This document shows, in pieces, positions 8,416 through 17,899 of a stretch of DNA of 59,028 nt. Position 1 is the stretch's first letter; each line of letters begins with the position of its first letter. The notes beneath the pieces are model-generated. The model worked only from the letters and a program-made list of their open reading frames with translations. It was not told the origin of the DNA and searched no databases. The translations under genes were made by a program, and so were the position numbers. The stretch is from positions 1-59,028 of the forward strand of contig JBDNFC010000047.1 in NCBI GenBank assembly GCA_041690035.1, written 5' to 3'. The stretch is from CALSPH01 sp041690035. GTDB lineage: Bacteria; Bacteroidota; Bacteroidia; NS11-12g; UBA955.

Positions 8416-9684
8416 ATGACAAGTTTGCAAAAAAATGGAGAAGTGTATAATCCACTTGAATCTATGATGTCTCGATTTGAAGAGGCAGCAAAGATTTTAA
8501 AATTAGATAAATCAATTTATGGCGTATTAATCAATCCTGCAAGGATTGTAACAGTAAATTTACCAATTATAATGGACGATGGTAGCGTGCATGTATTCGA
8601 AGGTCACCGTGTGCAACACTCCACAACATTGGGCCCGAGCAAAGGTGGAATAAGGTACAGTATGGGAGTAACATTAGACGAAGTAAAGGCACTTGCTGCA
8701 TGGATGACTTGGAAATGTGCCGTTGTAGGCATGCCCTATGGTGGAGGTAAAGGCGGTATAAAATGCGATCCACGTAATATGAGCCAAGGAGAATTAGAGC
8801 GATTAACCCGAGCTTATGCCGCAGCAATGGCAGACGTAATAGGTCCAGATAAGGATATACCAGCACCAGACATGAATACAGGGCCTAGAGAAATGGCATG
8901 GATTGTAGACGAATATTCAAAAATAAAAGGAGCCTATACACCAGCCGTAATAACGGGAAAACCATTAACTATGGGTGGTTCTCTTGGAAGGGTAGAAGCA
9001 ACTGGCAGGGGTGTAATGGTTACTTGCAGGTCTGCTATGGCTAAATTAAATATAAATCCTCAACATGCTACTTGCGTGGTTCAAGGTTTTGGCAATGTGG
9101 GCAGCATCTCTGCAAAACTCATTAACATGATGGGAACAAAAATTATTGGAATATCTGATATGAGCGGAGGGTATTATAATGCTGTTGGAATAGATATCGC
9201 AGAGGCAATTGCTTACAGAGATAATAATAATGGTATTTTAGAAGGCTTTAAAGGTGGCACTCTTATTAGCAACGAAGAATTGTTAGAATTAGAAGCAGAT
9301 GTGCTTGTGCCAGCAGCCATGGAGGATCAAATTACCAAACACAATGCACCAAATTTAAGGGTAAAACTAATTGTTGAAGGCGCCAATGGACCAACAAGCA
9401 GCGATGCTGACGAAATATTGAATAAAAAAGGAATTCATGTAGTGCCAGATATATTGGCAAATGCAGGCGGGGTTACGGTTTCGTATTTTGAATGGGTACA
9501 AAATAGGCTTGGATACTCTTGGACAGAAGAACGCGTAAATAGAAGGGCAGACAGGGTAATGAAACAAGCTTTTAACGATGTGTATGAAGCTGCACAAAAA
9601 TATAAATGCAATTGGCGAATTGCTTCTTATGTTGTAGCTATAGACAAAGTAGCAAAAACACAAAAATTGAGAGGTGTTTATTAA
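8416..9684 (+). CDS. Glutamate dehydrogenase (Glu/Leu/Phe/Val dehydrogenase family)
   Basis: The enzyme converts glutamate to 2-oxoglutarate and ammonia with NAD(P). At 422 residues it is the short hexameric type (RocG/GudB-like). GLPSKGGIR-like substrate motif GPSKGGIRY is at 73-81, the catalytic lysine K112 sits in YGGGKGGIKCDP, the Asp motif in DIPAPDMNTG, and the dinucleotide fold in VVQGFGNVGS. The C-terminus has the usual NAGGVTVSYFEW motif. Upstream TAGGTTTG promoter. The phosphatidylserine decarboxylase gene follows after nine bases and could be co-transcribed. Confidence 0.94.
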   Translation: MTSLQKNGEVYNPLESMMSRFEEAAKILKLDKSIYGVLINPARIVTVNLPIIMDDGSVHVFEGHRVQHSTTLGPSKGGIRYSMGVTLDEVKALAAWMTWKCAVVGMPYGGGKGGIKCDPRNMSQGELERLTRAYAAAMADVIGPDKDIPAPDMNTGPREMAWIVDEYSKIKGAYTPAVITGKPLTMGGSLGRVEATGRGVMVTCRSAMAKLNINPQHATCVVQGFGNVGSISAKLINMMGTKIIGISDMSGGYYNAVGIDIAEAIAYRDNNNGILEGFKGGTLISNEELLELEADVLVPAAMEDQITKHNAPNLRVKLIVEGANGPTSSDADEILNKKGIHVVPDILANAGGVTVSYFEWVQNRLGYSWTEERVNRRADRVMKQAFNDVYEAAQKYKCNWRIASYVVAIDKVAKTQKLRGVY

Positions 9685-9693
9685 TCAATAATT

Positions 9694-10347
9694 ATGAAAA
9701 TACACAAAGAAGGCTTTACCATTATTTTAATAACAAGTATAATTTGCATTGGTCTATCTTTTCTTTTTATGGAATTTATTTCTATCAAAATTTTAGCACA
9801 AATACTTTCTTTAATTTGCCTTGTTTTTCTTATTTTGGTGGTTCAGTTTTTTAGAGATCCAGCCAGATTTACTCGCATAAATGAAAATCATATCATTGCA
9901 CCTGCAGATGGCAAGATTGTGGTGATTGAAGATATTTTAGAAAACGAATTTTTAAAAGATAAGCGCAAACAAATTAGTATATTTATGTCCCCATTAAATG
10001 TTCATGTTAATAGAAATCCAATTGGTGGCAAAGTAGTTTATGATAAATACCACCCCGGAAAATATTTAGTAGCCTGGCATCCCAAAGCATCTACTGAAAA
10101 TGAAAGAACAACCATAGTAATCAAAAACAATAGGGGCTCCATACTTTTTAGACAAATAGCTGGTGCTGTGGCGCGTAGAATAAAATATTATATTACCACA
10201 AATCAAGAAGTAAAGCAAGGTGCACAAATGGGATTTATTAAATTTGGCAGTAGAGTAGACGTCATTTGTCCGGATAATGTAAAAATAAATGTAAAAATTG
10301 GAGATATTGTGCGTGGTGGTGAAACAGTTATCGCAGAATTTGTGTAA
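9694..10347 (+). CDS. psd: Phosphatidylserine decarboxylase, short proenzyme type
   Basis: The 217-residue protein matches the short PSD-A class. Two N-terminal membrane segments (about 8-50) anchor it. Conserved elements are IAPADGKIV (68-76), the FMSPLNVHVNRNPIGG motif (97-112) and the self-cleavage site G185-S186 in KFGSRVDV, where the serine becomes the pyruvoyl cofactor of the alpha chain. It makes phosphatidylethanolamine from phosphatidylserine at the inner membrane. No phosphatidylserine synthase gene is next to it. The last codons overlap a promoter box for the next gene. Confidence 0.93.
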   Translation: MKIHKEGFTIILITSIICIGLSFLFMEFISIKILAQILSLICLVFLILVVQFFRDPARFTRINENHIIAPADGKIVVIEDILENEFLKDKRKQISIFMSPLNVHVNRNPIGGKVVYDKYHPGKYLVAWHPKASTENERTTIVIKNNRGSILFRQIAGAVARRIKYYITTNQEVKQGAQMGFIKFGSRVDVICPDNVKINVKIGDIVRGGETVIAEFV

Positions 10348-10352
10348 ATTTG
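10345..10352 (+). promoter_or_regulatory. TAnnTTTG promoter of the cysteine-rich protein gene
   Basis: TAAATTTG begins on the psd stop codon and ends 22 bases before the ATG at 10375, giving the small exported protein its own transcript closed by the hairpin at 10743. Confidence 0.5.
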
Positions 10353-10374
10353 CAAATAATTAAATAATATAAAT

Positions 10375-10719
10375 ATGAAAAAAATTGTAATCGTATTGGC
10401 TTTGGTATTTGGTTTTGCTGCAATGAGTTATGCGCAAACTGCTGCCAACAAAGAAGATGCCAACAAAACTGAAGCTCCAAAAGTAAACAAAGCAGACAGC
10501 ACTAGTAGCGACTCTGGTTCTGAATCAAAAAAAGCTTGTGGAGATAAAAAAGATGGAAAAGCATGTAGTAAAGCTGCCAGCTGTTGCAAAAACAAAGCAA
10601 GTAATAGCAATGCCAACGGTGGAACAAAATCTGAAGAAAGTGCTAAATCTGAAGAGAAAAAAGACTGTTCGCCTAAAGAGGGAGAGCGCAGTTGTTGCAA
10701 AAATAAAAAAGCAAGCTAA
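10375..10719 (+). CDS. Small exported cysteine-rich low-complexity protein
   Basis: I do not recognise a family. The first 21 residues are a clear Sec signal peptide (MKKIVIVLALVFG... SYA, cleavage near A20). The mature part is about 93 residues, very rich in Lys, Ser, Asp/Glu and Asn, with no hydrophobic core. Seven cysteines lie at 55, 64, 70, 71, 98, 107 and 108. They form two similar modules, each a single Cys followed by a CCKNK ending: 55-74 and 98-111. An odd count and CC pairs suggest metal or thiol chemistry rather than only disulfides. It has its own promoter and terminator. Confidence 0.75.
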   Translation: MKKIVIVLALVFGFAAMSYAQTAANKEDANKTEAPKVNKADSTSSDSGSESKKACGDKKDGKACSKAASCCKNKASNSNANGGTKSEESAKSEEKKDCSPKEGERSCCKNKKAS

Positions 10720-10742
10720 ATCTATCAAAAATAGACTATTCT

Positions 10743-10774
10743 AAAAGCCGTTCGAAATTTCGAATGGCTTTTTT
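10743..10774 (+). terminator. Rho-independent terminator after the cysteine-rich protein
   Basis: Stem AAAAGCC-G-TTCGAAA at 10743-10757 pairs with TTTCGAA-T-GGCTTTT at 10758-10772, with one G-T pair, followed by more T. It is 24 bases past the stop codon at 10719. Confidence 0.85.
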
Positions 10775-10811
10775 ATTATAATTTTATTAACTTGCAGCAC
10801 TTTTATAACAC

Positions 10812-11423
10812 ATGTTTAATGCGATATTTTTTATTGGCCTTCTAATACTATTTGCGATTTGCGGGTGGTTTTTTTTTATAAAAAAAGGTTTTGCAAATTT
10901 TAATCAACAGCAATTAGATAAGCACACTTTGCTGCAAAGTATTGAAAAGGTATTTAAAATTGTTTTGGCCGAAGGACATTTTACAGAAATAGTAGATTTT
11001 AAAGATAAAAACAAACAGCTTTTTGGTTTAATGTCATCAACAAAAAAATCGCTGATAGTAGTGGATGCAAAAGTGCTAATTGGTTTTGATTTTAAAAAAG
11101 CAGTAATTGATATAGATGAAAAAAATACTAAAATAGTTTTGCCGGTTCCAGAAATTTTATCAATTGAAACAAATTATAATTTTTATGATATAAAAAATGG
11201 TTGGCTCAATAAATTTGATACCCATGATTATACAAACTTATTAGCCCATGCAAAAGAAGAAATTAAACAAAAGGCATTGTCTAGCAATCTAATAACTGTA
11301 GCGAAAGCGCAGCTAGAACTTCTTATTAAGGAAATAACAGCAAGAACAGCATATAAAGACATAAAAACTAATTTTTATATCCCCAACATTGCTTCCATCA
11401 GTTTGTTAGAAAATAAACAATAA
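10812..11423 (+). CDS. DUF4230 domain protein with N-terminal membrane anchor
   Basis: One transmembrane helix (about 3-24, FFIGLLILFAICGWFFF) is followed by a soluble domain of about 170 residues. The order matches DUF4230: a stretch with VLAEGHFTEIVDFKD, then SLIVVDAKVLIGFDFKKA, KIVLPVPEILSIE and a helical C-terminal half with HAKEEIKQKAL. The function of the family is not known; the fold resembles membrane-tethered proteins of the SPFH-like or stress type only loosely. It ends one base before menB and is probably co-transcribed with it. Confidence 0.75.
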   Translation: MFNAIFFIGLLILFAICGWFFFIKKGFANFNQQQLDKHTLLQSIEKVFKIVLAEGHFTEIVDFKDKNKQLFGLMSSTKKSLIVVDAKVLIGFDFKKAVIDIDEKNTKIVLPVPEILSIETNYNFYDIKNGWLNKFDTHDYTNLLAHAKEEIKQKALSSNLITVAKAQLELLIKEITARTAYKDIKTNFYIPNIASISLLENKQ

Positions 11424-11424
11424 A

Positions 11425-12240
11425 ATGAATAATTGGCAAAGTATAAAAATCTATAGTGATATATTGTTTGAGCATTATAACGGAATTGCAAAAATAACAA
11501 TTAACAGGCCAGAGGTGCATAATGCCTTTAGGCCAATTACCAACATGCAAATGATAGAAGCATTTGATATTGTTAGAGAAAGATCAGACTTGCGGGTGGT
11601 TATACTCACAGGAGCAGGCAAGCATGCTTTTTGTAGCGGAGGTGATCAAAATGTGAAAGGTGCAGGAGGCTATATTGGAGAAGATGGTGTGCCAAGACTA
11701 AATGTGCTAGATTTACACAAAAAAATAAGGTCGCTACCCAAACCTGTTATAGCCATGGTAAATGGATATGCTATAGGTGGCGGCCATGTATTGCATGTAG
11801 TATGCGACTTAACTATTGCATCAGAAAATGCGAGATTTGGACAAACTGGCCCTAAGGTAGGGAGTTTTGATGCTGGATTTGGTAGCAGCTATCTTGCAAG
11901 ACATGTGGGTCAAAAAAAAGCACGCGAAATCTGGTTTCTTTGCAAACAATATAGCGCACACGAAGCCCTGGAAATGGGTCTAGTAAATCATGTGGTTTGT
12001 CAGGATAGATTAGAGGCAGAAACCATAGATTGGTGCGAAACCATTATGCAACATAGCCCAATGGCAATGCGAATGATTAAGCGCGGATTAAATGCCGAAC
12101 TAGATGGGCAAACAGGACTAATGGAATTTGCTGGCGATGCCACGCTTATGTTTTATTTGATGGAAGAGGCTCAAGAAGGAAAAAATGCATTTTTAGAAAA
12201 ACGTAAACCTGATTTTGACCAATTTCAACAATTTCCATAA
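11425..12240 (+). CDS. menB: 1,4-dihydroxy-2-naphthoyl-CoA synthase
   Basis: MenB closes the second ring of the naphthoquinone in menaquinone synthesis. The 271-residue crotonase-fold protein has the oxyanion-hole segments FCSGGDQNVKG and AIGGGHVLHVVCDL and the MenB-specific GQTGPKVGSFDAGFGSSYLA block that holds the catalytic region. MenB is distinguished from other crotonases by this block and the length. No other men gene is nearby, so the pathway genes are dispersed here. Presence implies menaquinone-based respiration. Confidence 0.96.
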   Translation: MNNWQSIKIYSDILFEHYNGIAKITINRPEVHNAFRPITNMQMIEAFDIVRERSDLRVVILTGAGKHAFCSGGDQNVKGAGGYIGEDGVPRLNVLDLHKKIRSLPKPVIAMVNGYAIGGGHVLHVVCDLTIASENARFGQTGPKVGSFDAGFGSSYLARHVGQKKAREIWFLCKQYSAHEALEMGLVNHVVCQDRLEAETIDWCETIMQHSPMAMRMIKRGLNAELDGQTGLMEFAGDATLMFYLMEEAQEGKNAFLEKRKPDFDQFQQFP

Positions 12241-12258
12241 TGGTTATTATCTAGCAGT

Positions 12259-14295
12259 ATGCCAAATTTTCAACTCATATCTGATTTTCAACCCAAAGGA
12301 GACCAACCCAATGCAATTAAGCAATTAGTAGATGGGCTCAATAGTGGGGTAAATGCCCAAACCCTTTTGGGCGTAACAGGTTCTGGAAAAACATTTACCA
12401 TGGCAAATGTGATAGAAAAAGTGCAGAGACCTACACTTATTCTTAGCCATAATAAAACTTTAGTTGCTCAACTTTTTAGCGAATTTCAGCAATTTTTTCC
12501 AAATAATGCCATTGAGTATTTTGTAAGCTATTATGATTATTACCAACCCGAGGCTTTTATACCCTCATCTAACACCTATATTGAAAAAGATTTAAATATC
12601 AACGAAGAAATAGAAAAAATGAGGCTAAGAACTATATCTAGCCTTCTTTCTGGTCGAAGAGATGTTATAGTAGTGTGCTCTGTATCTTGTATTTATGGTG
12701 CAGGAAACCCAAGTGAATTTGAAAAAAGTGTTATCCCGCTAAAAGTAGGTGATATTATTAGCAGAAATCAATTGCTTTATGCACTTGTAGATGCCTTGTA
12801 TAGCAGAACTCATGCGGATTTTAAAAGAGGCAATTTTAGGGTTAAAGGTGACACCGTAGATGTTTATTTGGCATACAACGATTTTGCATACCGTATTGTT
12901 TTTTTTGGAGATGAGATAGAAACCATAGCCTCTATTGAGCCAGAAACGGGTAATGTGATTGAAAAACAATCTCAAGTAATTATTTATCCTGCAAATTTAT
13001 ATGTATCGCCTAAAGAGCGATTGCAATCTATCATTAACGAAATACAAGACGACATGGTACTGCAGGTTGAATATTTTAAAAACAATGGCAAATATTTAGA
13101 AGCCAAAAGAATTGAAGACAGGGTGACATTTGATTTAGAAATGATTAGAGAATTAGGATATTGCTCTGGCATTGAAAATTATAGCAGATATGTAGATAAT
13201 AGAAAGGCAAATGAGCGGCCATTTTGCTTGCTTGACTATTTTCCAAAAGATTATCTATTAATTGTAGACGAAAGCCATGTTTCTATACCCCAAGTTAAAG
13301 CTATGTATGCAGGTGATCGCTCTAGAAAAATAAACTTGGTAGATTATGGATTTAGACTGCCTGCTGCATTAGATAATAGGCCTCTAAAATTTGATGAATT
13401 TGAAAAAATGATGAATCAGGTAATTTATGTGAGTGCAACACCTGCAGATTACGAGATCATTGCTTCGGAAGGCATATTGGTAGAGCAATTAATTAGGCCA
13501 ACAGGTTTATTAGACCCTGTAATAGAAATTAAGCCTTGTGTTAATCAAGTTGAAGATTTATTAGAAGAGATAGATGAAAGAATAAGTATAGGAGATAGAA
13601 TATTGGTAACCACCCTCACTAAAAAAATGGCAGAAGAATTGGCCAAGTATTTTGCAAATATGGGTATCAAATGCAGGTACATTCATAGCGAGGTAAAAAC
13701 CATAGAAAGGGTAGAAATTTTGCGCGACCTGCGTTTAGGAAAAATAGATGTATTAATTGGAGTAAATTTACTGCGTGAAGGATTAGACCTGCCCGAAGTT
13801 TCGCTAGTAGCGATATTAGATGCTGATAAGGAAGGCTTTTTGCGCTCTGCAAGATCGCTTACGCAAACAATTGGTAGGGCGGCAAGAAATGTAAGAGGAA
13901 GAGTAATAATGTATGCAGATAAAATTACAGATAGCATGCAAAAAACAATAGACGAAACCAATAGACGCAGGGCCAAACAAGAAGAGCACAATACCAAACA
14001 TGGTATTATACCGCGCTCTATCTCTAAAAGTAAAGAAGAAATATATAAACAAACTAGCCTTGCTAATAAAGGCAAATCAGATTATAACGCCTATCAAGAA
14101 ACAGCATTGGAAGAATTATCCAATGCTGCAGAAAATATAATTGATTATAATGATAAAAAGCAGTTGTTAAATCAAATAGAAATTGTTAAAAAAGCTATGC
14201 TAAAGGCTGCAAAGGAAATGGAATTTTTAGAAGCAGCACGTTTAAGAGACGAAATGAACTACTTAGAGGAAAAATTAAAAGTAATTAATGGGTAA
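12259..14295 (+). CDS. uvrB: Excinuclease ABC subunit B
   Basis: UvrB is the damage-verifying helicase-like subunit of nucleotide excision repair. The 678-residue protein is full length: Walker A GVTGSGKT at 38-45, the beta-hairpin region with YYDYYQPEAFIP, IEKMRLRT, DEAD-like VDESH, RPTGLLDP, helicase motif VI region with TQTIGRAARN, and a C-terminal UVR motif in about 640-675 that contacts UvrC. Start ATG at 12259 after an 18-base gap from menB. The 3' end overlaps the following receptor gene by eight bases. Confidence 0.97.
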   Translation: MPNFQLISDFQPKGDQPNAIKQLVDGLNSGVNAQTLLGVTGSGKTFTMANVIEKVQRPTLILSHNKTLVAQLFSEFQQFFPNNAIEYFVSYYDYYQPEAFIPSSNTYIEKDLNINEEIEKMRLRTISSLLSGRRDVIVVCSVSCIYGAGNPSEFEKSVIPLKVGDIISRNQLLYALVDALYSRTHADFKRGNFRVKGDTVDVYLAYNDFAYRIVFFGDEIETIASIEPETGNVIEKQSQVIIYPANLYVSPKERLQSIINEIQDDMVLQVEYFKNNGKYLEAKRIEDRVTFDLEMIRELGYCSGIENYSRYVDNRKANERPFCLLDYFPKDYLLIVDESHVSIPQVKAMYAGDRSRKINLVDYGFRLPAALDNRPLKFDEFEKMMNQVIYVSATPADYEIIASEGILVEQLIRPTGLLDPVIEIKPCVNQVEDLLEEIDERISIGDRILVTTLTKKMAEELAKYFANMGIKCRYIHSEVKTIERVEILRDLRLGKIDVLIGVNLLREGLDLPEVSLVAILDADKEGFLRSARSLTQTIGRAARNVRGRVIMYADKITDSMQKTIDETNRRRAKQEEHNTKHGIIPRSISKSKEEIYKQTSLANKGKSDYNAYQETALEELSNAAENIIDYNDKKQLLNQIEIVKKAMLKAAKEMEFLEAARLRDEMNYLEEKLKVING

Positions 14296-16909
14296 TCTAT
14301 TTTCTTTATTAATAAAATTACTGGTACTGTATGCTTTTTTCTTTTTTTCTAACGCCACTGTGGGGCAAAACTTGATTTCGGGCTCAGTAAAACTTAAAAA
14401 AACCTACCGTAAACCTAATGAATTATTAGATACCCTTGCATTGCAAACAAACCTACAGTTTAGTTTTAGACAATCGCTATTTGATCAAAAAAAAATAAGA
14501 GTTGCTGCTGGAGTATATCAATTGCAAGAGCTGATAGACATAATTTCTATTAAACTAAAAATTAGATACACTATTATAGGTTCTACCATTGTTTTTAAAG
14601 AATTAAAACTAAGGGATGAAATAAAAAGTAAAAATATTTCAGGTTTTGTATTAGAGGATAGCTCTGGTGAAGTAATAGCCGATGCCTATATATATTTTAC
14701 AAACTCTGATAAAGTATACAGAACCAATAGGCAAGGTTTTTTCTCTTTTTTAGCGCCACCTAGAGACAGTTTAGAAATTAATATCATTGCGGGATACAGA
14801 AGTGCAAGAAGCATAAAAATTGCTCCTAAAAAGGATACATTTTTAGTAATATTATTACCAAAACTGAAATCTATTAAATTATTAACCATTTCTGGAAAAC
14901 AGCAAAAATCAATTAGTCCTTTAAATGAGGTGGGTATAATAAAGCTAGAAAGCAGTAAACTAAAATCCATACCTCCTTTTATAGGCGAAAGTGATCCCTT
15001 GAGACCCCTTAATTTTATGCCAGGAATAGCTAAGGGAACAGAAGGCAATAATGGTTTTTTTGTGCGGGGTGGTAGTCCAGATCAAAATCTAATATCATTG
15101 GATGGCGGATTGCTATTTAATCCGAGTCATTTACTAGGTATTTTTTCACCCTTTAATGCGGATGCTGTAAGAAATATTAGTATTCAAAAATCTGGTTTTG
15201 AGGCAGATAAGGGTTCAAGGCTTTCATCGCAAATAAACATAGATTTAAAAGAAGGCAATAAATATAGGCATGAATGCTTTTTTAGTGTCAGCCCTATAGC
15301 TATTTCTGCAGCTGCAAATGGCCCTTTAAAATCTCCCAAAACCACCTATTCTATTGCCTTGAGAAGAAGTTATTTAGATTTAGTAATTGCACCTTTTCAG
15401 CCTAAAAATGTCAGTACTGGATTCTATTTTTATGACGGTATTTTTAAAATCACCCAAAGGTTTAATGCTAAAGCAAAACTATCTATCACATTATTTGCAT
15501 CAAAAGATAAAGGATTTAGCAAAAATAGCTATGAAAGAGATGAAAGAGATGCTATTATAAGAAACGAGAGCAATGAGCAAAACCTTTCGTGGGGCAATCA
15601 ATTGGCTGTGGTTAGTTATGAAAATAAAATAAGAGCAAATGTGTTTTTAGAATCTAATTTTTATGCCACATATTTTGGCTATTCTAATGGCATAAACTAC
15701 TTGCGCACCATAGATAGTTCTGGCGTAGATATAGATAAATATAAGAGTAATTATACATACAAATCTAATGTATATAATTTAAGCAGTAACCATGCTATAA
15801 CCTATTGGCTGGGCAGAAAATGGCGTTTAAAATCAGGTTTGGGCTATACCTACCACAGTTTTGAGCCTAGTACAAGACGGTTTGCTATAGAGAGCAACCA
15901 ATTGGCGCAAGGAGTTTTAAAGATATCAGACCAAAAAGTTTTTGCCAACGAAACATATCTTTTTGTGGATGCCAGGTTTGAATATAGCAAGTACTTTACA
16001 CTAAATACTGGTTTTAGATATAGCAATTATTTTACAAGTGATGCAGTTTTTTTTAATCCCCAGCCAAGAGTAAGTGCCATTTTTCAAACCAAGAATGGAA
16101 TTTATATAAAACCATCTTATACCCGGACTGTTCAATACCTTCATTTTGCTACCAATAATACAATAGGATTGCCAGTAGATTTGTGGTTGCCAGTAACTAA
16201 AAATCTTACTCCCGAAACAGCAGATCAATTTGGTTTACAAATCCAAAAAATTTATGAAAAAATAAATCTTAATATAGAATTATTTCATAAATCTATGAAC
16301 CAACTTATTGATTATGCAGAAGGGGTAGAATATGTGGGAAACGCTATAAAATGGGAAGACAAATTTGAGGTAGGCAGCGGCACATCTTATGGAATAGAAC
16401 TAATGGTAGAAAAAAAAATTGGCAATACCACAGGTTGGCTTTCCTACACATTATCAAAAAATACACGCAGGTTTGACAGCATCAATAATGGAAAAGCTTT
16501 TCCTTTTAAATATGACAGAAGAAATGACCTAAGTATTGTTATAAATCAAAAAATAAATAAAAATATTGACGCATTTATTGCATGGACTTTTGCTAGTGGA
16601 GCTGCTATAACCCTGCCATCTGGCAGGTATCCTAGCGTATCTCAAGACCCTTTTCAGGACATTTATATTTATACCGAAAGAAATGGAAGCAGGTTAAAAG
16701 ATTTTCACCGATTAGATATTGTTGTTAATTTTAACAAACAAAAAAAGAAATACCTTAGAACATGGAGCATCAGTTTTTTTAATGTTTATAACCGCCAAAA
16801 CCCTTTTTATATTACCCCAGGCACAGATAAAAATGGAAATAGGTCTTTTGTGCAAGTATCACTATTGCCTTTTATACCCTCTTTTAGTTATAGGTTAAGT
16901 TTTAATTAA
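14288..16909 (+). CDS. TonB-dependent outer membrane receptor
   Basis: The 873-residue protein has a signal peptide (ends near VGQ, residue 27), an STN-like secretin/TonB N-terminal domain (about 30-110), a carboxypeptidase-regulatory-like beta-sandwich (about 117-195), a plug domain (about 205-320, with DPLRPLNFMPGIAKG and GFFVRGGSPDQNL) and a 22-strand barrel to the C-terminus. The STN domain and the following DUF4249 gene suggest a FecA-like import receptor for iron chelates or another nutrient, possibly with signalling through an anti-sigma factor; no sigma/anti-sigma pair is adjacent. Substrate cannot be read from sequence. It starts inside the last codons of uvrB. Confidence 0.9.
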   Translation: MGNLFSLLIKLLVLYAFFFFSNATVGQNLISGSVKLKKTYRKPNELLDTLALQTNLQFSFRQSLFDQKKIRVAAGVYQLQELIDIISIKLKIRYTIIGSTIVFKELKLRDEIKSKNISGFVLEDSSGEVIADAYIYFTNSDKVYRTNRQGFFSFLAPPRDSLEINIIAGYRSARSIKIAPKKDTFLVILLPKLKSIKLLTISGKQQKSISPLNEVGIIKLESSKLKSIPPFIGESDPLRPLNFMPGIAKGTEGNNGFFVRGGSPDQNLISLDGGLLFNPSHLLGIFSPFNADAVRNISIQKSGFEADKGSRLSSQINIDLKEGNKYRHECFFSVSPIAISAAANGPLKSPKTTYSIALRRSYLDLVIAPFQPKNVSTGFYFYDGIFKITQRFNAKAKLSITLFASKDKGFSKNSYERDERDAIIRNESNEQNLSWGNQLAVVSYENKIRANVFLESNFYATYFGYSNGINYLRTIDSSGVDIDKYKSNYTYKSNVYNLSSNHAITYWLGRKWRLKSGLGYTYHSFEPSTRRFAIESNQLAQGVLKISDQKVFANETYLFVDARFEYSKYFTLNTGFRYSNYFTSDAVFFNPQPRVSAIFQTKNGIYIKPSYTRTVQYLHFATNNTIGLPVDLWLPVTKNLTPETADQFGLQIQKIYEKINLNIELFHKSMNQLIDYAEGVEYVGNAIKWEDKFEVGSGTSYGIELMVEKKIGNTTGWLSYTLSKNTRRFDSINNGKAFPFKYDRRNDLSIVINQKINKNIDAFIAWTFASGAAITLPSGRYPSVSQDPFQDIYIYTERNGSRLKDFHRLDIVVNFNKQKKKYLRTWSISFFNVYNRQNPFYITPGTDKNGNRSFVQVSLLPFIPSFSYRLSFN

Positions 16910-16911
16910 TA

Positions 16912-17799
16912 ATGAAATTACTCTTTAAAATACAATTCTTTTTTTTATTCGTCTTGATGGTAATTTCTTGTCAAAAAACAGTGATAATAAATGTAAAAAA
17001 CAGTCCCCAAAAGAATGTATGTAATGTTATATTGAGTAAGGATAGTTTTATTGGGGGTTATTTTTATGAATCTCTTCAAATATTAAGCAATGACAGTTTT
17101 AGACCAATTTTTGAAGGGTCAATGAAAATATTTGACCAAAATAACACACAAGTAGCGTATCAACTTTTGAGTAATTCTGGGGGATATTTTAGCAATAATA
17201 AAGTGCAAGAAGGCGCTTGCTATACCTTAGATTTTAGCAGCTATTTTGGCACAAGCTATGCCAAAACCTGTGTACCACTATTGCCAAATATTACAAACTT
17301 AGATACTGCTGTAATTGTGCAACAAAACGATACACTCTTGCGAATTAGATTAAGTATCAAAGACAGCTCAATAGTTGCAAATTACTATACATTTAGTTGC
17401 AAATCGTATGAAATTTTCAGAATATTGAGTTTGCCAAATGGAACTAAAGACACGCAATATAAATGGATAGATAAAGCATTAAATAGCAATAATCCGCTGC
17501 TATTTATAAATGAAAATAATTATTCTAATAAAATATACTTACTAGAAGATAAACAATTTGATGGACAATTATTTGATTGCGAGTTTACGTTGTCATTAAC
17601 AACATCGAACCTAAAAGAAATTATATTTTATGTAGATGCAATAGATATTAATTTATTTAAATATTACCGCACATTCAATGCACAAAGATTTTATAGCAAT
17701 GACCCAAACGCGCATTATATATCTGTGTTTAATAATATAGAAAACGGGTATGGCATTTTTGGTGCAAGAAGCAGGTTTAGTTACTACTATAAAAACTAA
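16912..17799 (+). CDS. DUF4249 lipoprotein, partner of the TonB-dependent receptor
   Basis: The N-terminus is an SPII signal ending in VISC (C20), so this is a lipoprotein. The body fits DUF4249: a first domain with SKDSFIGGYF and a motif IFDQNN around the middle of an Ig-like fold, then Y-T-L-D-F, and the characteristic C-terminal end with NNIENGYGIFGARSRFSYY. Family members are commonly encoded right after TonB-dependent receptors and are thought to sit at the cell surface beside them; the role is not established. Only two bases separate it from the receptor gene. Confidence 0.75.
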   Translation: MKLLFKIQFFFLFVLMVISCQKTVIINVKNSPQKNVCNVILSKDSFIGGYFYESLQILSNDSFRPIFEGSMKIFDQNNTQVAYQLLSNSGGYFSNNKVQEGACYTLDFSSYFGTSYAKTCVPLLPNITNLDTAVIVQQNDTLLRIRLSIKDSSIVANYYTFSCKSYEIFRILSLPNGTKDTQYKWIDKALNSNNPLLFINENNYSNKIYLLEDKQFDGQLFDCEFTLSLTTSNLKEIIFYVDAIDINLFKYYRTFNAQRFYSNDPNAHYISVFNNIENGYGIFGARSRFSYYYKN

Positions 17800-17858
17800 C
17801 CGATTTATAATTTAAACCCTTAATAATATTGGGTAAATAAAACTTTTTTGTGTATGTG

Positions 17859-17888
17859 TTGTATTTAATACAAATTTTTGTATTTTTG
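17859..17888 (+). promoter_or_regulatory. Promoter of tRNA-Gln (TTG-N19-TATTTTTG)
   Basis: A TTG at 17859-17861 is followed after exactly 19 bases by TATTTTTG at 17881-17888, the best full -33/-7 match in the window. The box ends 11 bases before the first base of the tRNA, so little 5' leader would need removal. Confidence 0.75.
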
Positions 17889-17899
17889 CACTCCAATTT

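Noticed and set aside
10525..10744. Overlapping frames on both strands in the cysteine-rich gene
   Set aside because: They are by-products of low-complexity, K/S-rich sequence; only the plus frame from 10375 has a signal peptide, promoter and terminator.
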